Origin: CAYRGE01 sp964423985
GTDB taxonomy: Bacteria > Patescibacteriota > Minisyncoccia > Phycocordibacterales > CAYRGE01
Reading direction: 5' to 3'
DNA: 9,980 bases
Assembly (NCBI GenBank): GCA_964423985.1
Contig: CAYRGE010000018.1
Coordinates: forward strand, 1-9,980
The notes beneath the pieces are model-generated. The model did no database searches. It saw nothing but the letters and a program-made list of their open reading frames with translations, and was not told the origin of the DNA. A program made the position numbers and the translations under genes. Shown here one piece after another: positions 1-4,016 of this stretch; within the stretch, counting starts at the first letter, position 1; each line of letters begins with the position of its first letter.

Positions 1-671
1 ATAATATTCGCGAAGAAATCTTAAAAGAAATTACAAAAATTAGATTACAAAAAATAATGAATTTGCAATTAAGGAAGTTTTTGACGAAGAAACTTTTAAC
101 GAAAATGCAAAAGTCTTAAAAGAAGTTGTTGAGTTATTGCAAATTTATAAAATTAGATATGCAGAAAAACAACAATATTTAAGTGATTTTTTTGAACTTT
201 TACTTACTACTGGATTGAAACAAGAATCGGGTCAATTTTTTACACCTGTTCCAATCGCTCGTTTTATTTGTCGTGCAATTCCATTAAACAAAATTATAAA
301 AAATAAACTTAAAGCTGGAGAAGCTAAAAATTTATTACCAACTACTATAGATTATGCAACTGGTAGTGGACATTTTTTGACTGAATCCATGAGTGAAATA
401 CAAAACATAATTCAAAATATAGATGAAACAAAATTGAAGCCACAAGTAAAATCAGATGTTTCTGCGTGGAAAGCAAAACCATTTAATTGGGCTTATGATT
501 ATATTTATGGAATAGAAAAAGATAAACTTCTTTATTTTATCCTTTCTTACTCACAAAAAGTAGTTTTGGTAAAATCTGGAGAAAAAAATTGAAAAAGAAA
601 TAGAAAATTTACAAGTGGAAATAAAACAATCAAAAAATAGAAAACAAGAAGTGTTAAAAAAATATTTATAA
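1..671 (+). pseudogene. Decayed N6-adenine DNA methyltransferase (type I / IIG R-M type), 5' end outside window
   Basis: These are the remains of a SAM-dependent adenine methylase of a restriction-modification system. Bases 3-55 read in frame 3 (NIREEILKEI...). The homologous reading then moves to frame 2 near the A6 run at 49-54 and stays open to the TGA at 590-592. It returns to frame 3 at the A7 run at 582-588 and ends in a coiled-coil tail (KIEKEIENLQ...VLKKYL) at TAA 669-671. The middle piece carries the family landmarks SGQFFTPVPIARFI (about 227-268) and motif I DYATGSGHFL (about 350-379), the SAM-binding loop. It then jumps from YGIEKD (506-523) to KLLYF...VKSGEK. In intact relatives these blocks are separated by the catalytic NPPY/F motif and much of the enzyme, so a large in-frame deletion is inferred. 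With two frameshifts and no motif IV it should be inactive. A TTG at 137 could open a 151-residue fragment, but I consider the locus a pseudogene. Confidence 0.75.
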
Positions 672-700
672 ATAAGTCACAATACTATAGCTCACAAAAA

Positions 701-817
701 AACAACGTATCGGTATATCTGAAGTTTCGGAAAAAATTCCTTAAAAATCAATAGATTTTTTTGCGAAATTTGCGTGAGCCCCGAGCCGAGGGGCGAACCA
801 GATATAGCGTGTTAAAC
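701..817 (+). repeat. attC-like recombination-site candidate A
   Basis: The outer arms resemble an integron attC site. There is an AAC end at 704-706, and CGGTATATCTG (711-721) pairs with CAGATATAGCG (799-809) over 10 bp with one mismatch. A 3' core GTTAAAC (811-817) fits the GTTRRRY consensus. Inside are a small GGAA/TTCC hairpin (729-740), AAAAATC/GATTTTT (743-760) and GCCCC/GGGGC (778-794). The length of about 117 bp lies within the known attC range. The 5' R box is imperfect (AACAAC rather than RYYYAAC). The left end aligns with candidate B (AACGT.TC.G.ATA.C.GAAGTT), so the two are related elements. The sites are visible in the sequence; the attC identity is inferred. Confidence 0.45.
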
Positions 818-853
818 GACCTGAGGACCGAAGGGGGGAAAGCGCAGCGGGGC

Positions 854-870
854 GCGACCAACGGGAGCGA
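854..870 (+). repeat. 17-bp direct repeat, copy 1
   Basis: GCGACCAACGGGAGCGA recurs at 1543-1559 with one substitution (A to G at position 8). Each copy sits in a GC-rich tail just 3' of an attC-like element, so the tail appears to be part of the repeated unit. Confidence 0.7.
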
Positions 871-871
871 G

Positions 872-921
872 TTTTGATTGCTCTTAAAAATTTAACCGAT
901 TAAAAGCCCTTTTTGATTTTT
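872..921 (+). repeat. Left arm of bipartite imperfect inverted repeat
   Basis: Bases 872-893 (TTTTGATTGCTC...) match the reverse complement of 1423-1444 in 21 of 22 positions. Bases 902-921 (AAAAGCCCTTTTTGATTTTT) match the reverse complement of about 1390-1409 in 18 of 20. Together the arms bracket the complete transcription unit of the 66-residue protein, from outside its promoter to outside its terminator. Confidence 0.65.
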
Positions 922-933
922 GGATTTTGGGAC

Positions 934-962
934 TTGACAAATAAAGTACAATATGCTACGAT
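934..962 (+). promoter_or_regulatory. Strong sigma-70-type promoter with extended -10
   Basis: TTGACA (934-939) is a perfect -35. A 17-bp spacer leads to TACGAT (957-962), with TGC immediately before it (954-956) giving an extended -10. It sits about 80 bases upstream of the 66-residue gene and is the best promoter in the window. Confidence 0.75.
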
Positions 963-966
963 TAAG

Positions 967-1042
967 GTGTTCTTGAAATAGTCTTGAGAACCTCGGCTAC
1001 GAGAGATTTCGTGGCAAAAAGTTCTTTGAAAGGAGGTCCATT
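967..1042 (+). promoter_or_regulatory. Structured 5' leader with strong Shine-Dalgarno
   Basis: The leader contains a GTTCT...AGAAC pair and, downstream, GCTACGA/TCGTGGC, a 7-bp stem (one G-T pair) with a 6-base loop. It ends in AGGAGGT (1031-1037), a perfect ribosome binding site 5 bases before the ATG at 1043. No other gene in the window has a recognisable Shine-Dalgarno of this quality, so this site firmly fixes the start. I do not recognise the leader as a known riboswitch. Confidence 0.6.
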
Positions 1043-1243
1043 ATGGATTCGAAAAGACAGGGTGAAATTGCTTTAATGTTCCTGAAGCACAAGCTCCGCG
1101 AGGAAGGAGTGCGGTTGACGCCAAATTTCAAGCGTCAGATTGGAAACACCGCCAAGGATATCGGTTTAACAACCGAGGAAGCCACAAGTTTCGTGGAAAT
1201 TATTGTCCGCGAAACTTGTGGAATAAGCATTCGCATAAATTAA
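1043..1243 (+). CDS. Small protein of unknown function (66 aa), cassette-like
   Basis: I do not recognise this protein. It is short, hydrophilic and predicted mostly helical, with a basic first half (KRQ, KHKLREEG, NFKRQ) and a second half GLTTEEATSFVEIIVRE that looks like an amphipathic helix. There is no signal peptide, membrane segment or cysteine pair; the single Cys is near the end. It is credible as a real gene because it has its own TTGACA-N17 extended -10 promoter, a perfect Shine-Dalgarno 5 bases from the ATG, and a strong terminator after a structured 3' region. Its base composition is visibly richer in G+C than the genes to the right (my estimate by eye is near half G+C against roughly one third), which suggests separate origin. 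The whole unit lies between two attC-like repeats and reads toward the downstream one, as gene cassettes normally do. A small regulatory or nucleic-acid-binding protein is possible but not shown. Confidence 0.7.
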   Translation: MDSKRQGEIALMFLKHKLREEGVRLTPNFKRQIGNTAKDIGLTTEEATSFVEIIVRETCGISIRIN

Positions 1244-1245
1244 AA

Positions 1246-1344
1246 TCAGAAAAACAGAGTGGAGCTTTGCCCCCTAAAAGGGTAATTGTACCTCTCCGCA
1301 CCGAGCGGACAAGGGCAGAACAAGAACCTCGCTCCGTTTTCTGA
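1246..1344 (+). ncRNA. Candidate structured RNA / 3' UTR element
   Basis: Directly after the small gene, TCAGAAAA (1246-1253) pairs with TTTTCTGA (1337-1344). The helix continues imperfectly inward (AGAGTGGAG against CTCGCTCC). The enclosed bases hold TCCGC/GCGGA (1295-1299/1304-1308, loop ACCGA), a possible CCC/GGG hairpin around CTAAAA (1270s), and TGCCC/GGGCA enclosing them. This makes a branched fold of about 100 nt. The segment is GC-rich compared with its surroundings and sits between the stop codon and the terminator. It could be a 3' UTR element, a processed small RNA, or the functional product of the unit. No known RNA family was recognised. Confidence 0.4.
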
Positions 1345-1351
1345 CATACCG

Positions 1352-1384
1352 CCCCATTGTTCGTTGGAATGATGGGGTTTTTTT
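1352..1384 (+). terminator. Strong intrinsic terminator
   Basis: CCCCATTGTTC (1352-1362) pairs over 11 bp (two G-U) with GAATGATGGGG (1367-1377) around a GTTG loop and is followed by T7 (1378-1384). It ends the transcription unit that starts at the 934-962 promoter. Confidence 0.9.
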
Positions 1385-1389
1385 ACAGA

Positions 1390-1444
1390 AAAAACCAAAA
1401 GGGGCTTTTTCAAAAAATAGAAAAATTTTTAAGGGCAATCAAAA
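1390..1444 (+). repeat. Right arm of bipartite imperfect inverted repeat
   Basis: Bases 1423-1444 (...TTTTTAAGGGCAATCAAAA) and about 1390-1409 (AAAAACCAAAAGGGGC...) are the inverted partners of 893-872 and 921-902. The arms are separated by 13 bases here and 8 on the left. The arm lies just past the terminator's T-tract. Confidence 0.65.
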
Positions 1445-1448
1445 TTTC

Positions 1449-1534
1449 GTTTAACGTTTCAGCATAACAGAAGTTGCCGAAGGCAATTTGGGTTGAGGCT
1501 CTGCAAGAGCCGAACCTCATATCCGCTGTTAGGC
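1449..1534 (+). repeat. attC-like recombination-site candidate B
   Basis: This is the better of the two sites. GTTTAAC (1449-1455) fits the attC R'' consensus RYYYAAC, and GTTAGGC (1528-1534) fits R' GTTRRRY. The two boxes pair fully with two G-U pairs. After an unpaired GTTTC spacer, AGCATA (1461-1466) pairs with TATccGCT (1520-1527), giving L''/L'-like arms with two extra bases. The interior forms TTGCC/GGCAA (1474-1486) and GGCTCT/AGAGCC (1497-1511) hairpins. At 86 bp it has a typical attC length. The R' boxes of A and B are 717 bp apart, a usual cassette length. No integrase gene is visible in the window. Confidence 0.5.
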
Positions 1535-1542
1535 GAGGGTGA

Positions 1543-1559
1543 GCGACCAGCGGGAGCGA
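1543..1559 (+). repeat. 17-bp direct repeat, copy 2
   Basis: GCGACCAGCGGGAGCGA is the second copy of the 854-870 repeat, 16 of 17 bases identical, again in a GC-rich tail directly 3' of an attC-like element. Confidence 0.7.
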
Positions 1560-1579
1560 AAGCGCAACGTCCCCTTGAG

Positions 1580-1593
1580 TTTCAAATGCGCGC
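1580..1593 (+). repeat. 14-bp inverted repeat, left copy (flanks peptidase gene)
   Basis: TTTCAAATGCGCGC is an exact inverted match to 2243-2256. It lies one base beyond the stop codon of the minus-strand peptidase gene, so the pair brackets that gene closely. Confidence 0.7.
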
Positions 1594-1594
1594 G

Positions 1595-2203
1595 TTACTC
1601 TATTATTTTTGTTTCCCCGTCTATAACTAATAATGCTTGATTATCTGTTAAAGGAACGACTTTATATTGCGATTTTTTCTTAAAATCTTCAATAATTTGT
1701 TTTTCTTCTTCGCAATAATGAGGGGAAACAATAACATCAGTTAAATTTAGTCCTGTTAAATCAGTTAAATTTACATCATTTTCGTCAAAGGGGCTCGCAA
1801 TATCTATATTTGGGCAAACCAAAATACTTCCTGCACTAACTCCCAGATAAAGTTTATCAGTTTTTGCAAATTCAATAATCACTTTATCAAAGCTAGTTTC
1901 TCTGACTTTTTTAAGCAAATAAAAAGTATTTCCGCCGCAAACATAAATAACATCAAAATCTTTAACTTCTTGAAATGAAACAGGATTATCTAAATTCAGA
2001 GTTTTGATGTTATTTTTAAAAATACCTAAATCAAGAAGTTCTTTTTTAGATTCATTAACATATTTTAATTCTTCTTCACTTCTTGCGGCGGTTGGAACAA
2101 ATATAATTTTAATTTGAGAAACTGGCTCATCAATTATTTGCAAAAACTGATTTTTAATATTTTGGTTTGCAAGCCCCGTAGATGTAAGTAGTAATTTTGT
2201 CAT
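1595..2203 (-). CDS. Peptidase E-like serine peptidase (family S51)
   Basis: This 202-residue protein belongs to the S51 / peptidase E group (alpha-aspartyl dipeptidase, cyanophycinase relatives). These cytoplasmic serine hydrolases have a class-I glutamine-amidotransferase-like fold, and the classic members cleave dipeptides with N-terminal Asp. Landmarks in order are: a beta-strand and IIFVPTAA at about 33-40; the conserved CGGNTFYLL at 89-97; the nucleophile elbow GVSAGS at 121-126 with Ser123; and SPHYCEEE at 160-167 with His162. The length is close to the usual 200-230, so it looks intact. Family membership is well supported, but the exact substrate is not. The start has no Shine-Dalgarno and no clear promoter. 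The gene is convergent with the cassette upstream and is bracketed by an exact 14-bp inverted repeat (1580-1593 / 2243-2256), hinting at arrival as a unit. Confidence 0.88.
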   Translation of the reverse strand: MTKLLLTSTGLANQNIKNQFLQIIDEPVSQIKIIFVPTAARSEEELKYVNESKKELLDLGIFKNNIKTLNLDNPVSFQEVKDFDVIYVCGGNTFYLLKKVRETSFDKVIIEFAKTDKLYLGVSAGSILVCPNIDIASPFDENDVNLTDLTGLNLTDVIVSPHYCEEEKQIIEDFKKKSQYKVVPLTDNQALLVIDGETKIIE

Positions 2204-2242
2204 ATTATAATAAATTTAACTGATGTATATAAAACTTTGGAA

Positions 2243-2256
2243 GCGCGCATTTGAAA
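2243..2256 (-). repeat. 14-bp inverted repeat, right copy (flanks peptidase gene)
   Basis: GCGCGCATTTGAAA is the exact reverse complement of 1580-1593 and lies 39 bases upstream of the peptidase start codon. The GC-rich core GCGCGC stands out in very AT-rich surroundings. Confidence 0.7.
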
Positions 2257-2410
2257 TTTCGCACAACTGGTTTATATGTCCCAAATTCAAAATTGTCATT
2301 TAGTCTTTTTTTGAAAATTTCTTTTAACTTTTGATTGGAATATTTAAACGAAATAAGAAAAGTCCAATATTACAATATTATCTGTTTATTAAAAAGACTA
2401 GTTATTAAAA

Positions 2411-2435
2411 AAGTTTTAGCCTTCGGCTTTTTCTG
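2411..2435. terminator. Weak hairpin with T-tract, possible terminator
   Basis: AGCC (2418-2421) and GGCT (2425-2428) form a short stem with a TTC loop followed by T-rich sequence. On the opposite strand, downstream of the M23 gene, the hairpin is followed by AAAAC and then T6. It could terminate the M23 transcript about 80 bases past its stop, but a 4-bp stem is weak. The rest of 2257-2513 shows no supportable gene. Confidence 0.25.
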
Positions 2436-2513
2436 TTTTGGCAGTACTAAAGCCTTGCTATATTTTTGTTTCACGAGGTTTTCGTCTTTAAAAAATGTTA
2501 CTATTTTTCGGTC

Positions 2514-3572
2514 TTAATTCCAAGGGTTTACTGCGCCTCTAACTTCAAAATGCAGATGGGGTCCAGTAGATCGTCCAGTAGAGCCAATAAGTGCAATTGT
2601 TTGTCCTTGTACAACCCAATCTCCCTTGCTAACAAGATTCTTACTATTGTGTGAATATAGAGTTTTAGTGCCGTTATTGTGTTTAATTACAATATAATTA
2701 CCATAGCCACCAAACCAAGGATTTCCTTCACGGAATTTACTTATAACAACCTCACCTGATGCTGACGCAAATATAGGAGTACCGATTGGTGCTCCTATAT
2801 CAACCGCATTATATCCATGCATTTTTTGTGTTATAACACCACCTTGTACAGGCCAAATAAAAAACCCTTCATAGTGTGGTCTTGTTTTGTGTATTCGTGT
2901 TTTGTTTGTACGGGGACTTCTATCTCTTATTGTCTGTATTTTACCACCAGGGATTATCAATACTTCACCCATTGCGAGTGTGTCATCTTTTTTTATTTTA
3001 TTAAAATCTAAAATTTCATCTGCTTCCACCCCAAAACGCTTTGCTATTTTATTTATCGTATCTCCTTCTCCAACTAAATGGCGAACACCTGAAACAGGCA
3101 ATATTGCAAGGGTCTGCCCTTCTTTTATTATTCCTCTTGAACCAATATCATTTGCCCACTTAATTGTGTTTGTATCTATGTCAAACATTTCTGCAATCTG
3201 GGACAAAGAATCTCCAGCACGAACGGTATAAGTACTTATTTGGTTTTTTATTGAATGTATTTCATTTTTGTTTGATAAAAAACCGAGTGGACCCACATCA
3301 GACAACAGTGCATTGTTGTCAATAACAACAATGCCACCACCACCTCTTGAAGGTGTTGGGTTGATATTTATGGCAGCTTGTAAAATATTTGCTGTTTGCG
3401 AGTTCACAGCTCTTTGAATTGATGTTTCTACTTGCTCACTAGAAAATAAATTATCAAGAAAAGAAAAAACCCCAGCTTGTGCCACTGAAGTAGGAAGCAT
3501 AAAGATAATGAAACCAAGCACAAAAAAACTCAGGTTTTTATATGAAACCATAGGAAAAATAGATTTTTTCAC
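2514..3572 (-). CDS. Exported LysM-LysM-M23 peptidoglycan endopeptidase
   Basis: This 352-residue cell-wall hydrolase has a basic N-terminus and a hydrophobic stretch (about 14-33) ending AQA|G, a good signal peptidase I site. It is therefore exported and acts on peptidoglycan. A Gly-rich linker RGGGG (76-80) follows. LysM domain 1 spans about 113-160 (TYTVRAGDSLSQIAEMF) and LysM domain 2 about 163-209 (HLVGEGDTINKIAKRF), both for glycan binding. The C-terminal M23/LytM zinc endopeptidase domain (about 236-345) has HGYNAVD (His252, Asp258), a SH pair at 307-308 in place of the common YAH, and GPHLHFE (His339, His341). All expected zinc ligands are present, so it should be active in cleaving peptide cross-links. 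The start is GTG at 3572; an ATG at residue 8 is an alternative but would drop the KK that suits a signal peptide. An 8-codon leader ORF ends on this start (GTGA overlap). Confidence 0.93.
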   Translation of the reverse strand: MKKSIFPMVSYKNLSFFVLGFIIFMLPTSVAQAGVFSFLDNLFSSEQVETSIQRAVNSQTANILQAAININPTPSRGGGGIVVIDNNALLSDVGPLGFLSNKNEIHSIKNQISTYTVRAGDSLSQIAEMFDIDTNTIKWANDIGSRGIIKEGQTLAILPVSGVRHLVGEGDTINKIAKRFGVEADEILDFNKIKKDDTLAMGEVLIIPGGKIQTIRDRSPRTNKTRIHKTRPHYEGFFIWPVQGGVITQKMHGYNAVDIGAPIGTPIFASASGEVVISKFREGNPWFGGYGNYIVIKHNNGTKTLYSHNSKNLVSKGDWVVQGQTIALIGSTGRSTGPHLHFEVRGAVNPWN

Positions 3573-3595
3573 CCACTCTTGTCGCTCGCTAACAT
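3569..3595 (-). promoter_or_regulatory. Possible 8-residue leader ORF overlapping the M23 gene start
   Basis: On the minus strand an ATG at 3595-3593 opens MLASDKSG and stops at TGA 3571-3569. That stop overlaps the GTG start of the M23 gene (GTGA). AAGGA lies about 11 bases upstream of the ATG, better than anything near the GTG. Translational coupling is possible, but so short an ORF can be chance. Confidence 0.3.
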
Positions 3596-3617
3596 AAGAG
3601 ATGGGGTCCTTGTTTTT

Positions 3618-3623
3618 AGTATA
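3618..3623 (-). promoter_or_regulatory. Possible -10 of the M23 gene promoter
   Basis: On the minus strand TATACT matches the -10 consensus in five of six bases and would start transcription about 40 bases before the GTG start. No good -35 is seen at the right distance. A 13-bp palindrome AATAAG-C-CTTATT (3624-3636) lies directly upstream, within the promoter spacer, and could be a protein-binding site. Confidence 0.35.
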
Positions 3624-3874
3624 AATAAGCCTTATTAGATGTTTGTTTCTGTTTTTCTATTTTTGAAATTAACCATTTTTGTTTTTAGGCGAAACAAAAA
3701 ACAGGAACAAAGTCTTTTAGCTGGGTATTATTTAGATATATATGACTTAACTTGAAACACAGAATTAACACCCCTCAATTACTCTTAAGTAACAATACGC
3801 AAAAACAATGTTATTGTCACTTATTTCAAGAATAACCATTTTAATTAAAAAGTCAAACCACTGTTGTGCATATA

Positions 3875-3903
3875 TTGTGGATATGTGTTTAATATACTAT
3901 AAT
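3875..3903 (+). promoter_or_regulatory. Possible upstream promoter toward the helicase gene
   Basis: TTGTGG (3875-3880), a 17-bp spacer and a perfect TATAAT (3898-3903) form a plausible sigma-70-type promoter. It is about 110 bases upstream of the probable helicase start, so it would give a long leader. Confidence 0.4.
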
Positions 3904-3972
3904 TTGTTTTTTGTATTTTAAAATAATCAAAAGACAACGGTGTTTATTGTGCCTAACCCTAATTATCTCATA

Positions 3973-3981
3973 TGCTATAAT
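3973..3981 (+). promoter_or_regulatory. Extended -10 promoter of the helicase gene
   Basis: TGCTATAAT is a perfect extended -10. Transcription should begin about 3988, after the ATG at 3984 and before the ATG at 4017, so this element decides the start of the helicase gene. The -35 region is weak, as is common for extended -10 promoters. Confidence 0.6.
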
Positions 3982-4016
3982 CGATGTTAAATACAAGACT
4001 AATTTATAGCTATAAA

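Larger units (their letters stand above)
3573..3983. other. 411-bp divergent intergenic region
   Basis: This region separates the minus-strand M23 gene from the plus-strand helicase gene and holds no supportable protein gene. It contains promoter candidates facing each way. It also has an imperfect inverted repeat (3642-3656 TTTGTTTCTGTTTTT against 3697-3711, one mismatch) and a single DnaA-box-like TGTGGATAT at 3876-3884 (8 of 9 to the complement of TTATCCACA). It is very AT-rich. One DnaA-like match in such DNA is not evidence for an origin. Confidence 0.6.

Noticed and set aside
137..592. An intact 151-residue methylase starting at TTG 137
   Set aside because: The homologous reading extends upstream in this and another frame, the catalytic motif is missing and the coding sequence continues in another frame after the stop, so it is a pseudogene fragment.
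818..860. Resemblance to the SRP RNA core (GACC...GGACCGAAGG...GCAGC)
   Set aside because: The flanking long symmetric stem of SRP RNA is absent and the stretch is part of the repeat tail shared with 1543-1559.
1246..1384. tRNA, tmRNA or RNase P RNA in the GC-rich stretch
   Set aside because: There is no acceptor/T-arm arrangement, no CCA end, no tag reading frame and none of the conserved RNase P boxes.
2335..2517. Short plus-strand reading frame in the gap between the peptidase and M23 genes
   Set aside because: It starts at TTG without a ribosome site, overlaps the M23 gene end, and its Phe/Leu/Lys-rich content is what random AT-rich DNA gives.
2817..3231. Plus-strand frames inside the M23 gene
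   Set aside because: They are antisense shadows of a clearly conserved two-LysM M23 protein.
3301..3333. Overlapping alternative hairpins (GACAAC/GTTGTC and CATTGTTGT/ACAACAATG) in the M23 gene
   Set aside because: They lie mid-gene in a low-complexity linker of repeated AAC/GTT codons with no T-tract or regulatory context; likely chance.
3569..3600. Third attC-like end (GTTAGCGAGCGAC on the minus strand)
   Set aside because: It resembles the right end of site B, but no matching left arm with pairing was found within a reasonable distance.
3876..3884. DnaA-box-like TGTGGATAT as part of a replication origin
   Set aside because: It is a single 8-of-9 match in AT-rich DNA with no cluster of boxes and no dnaA or dnaN nearby.
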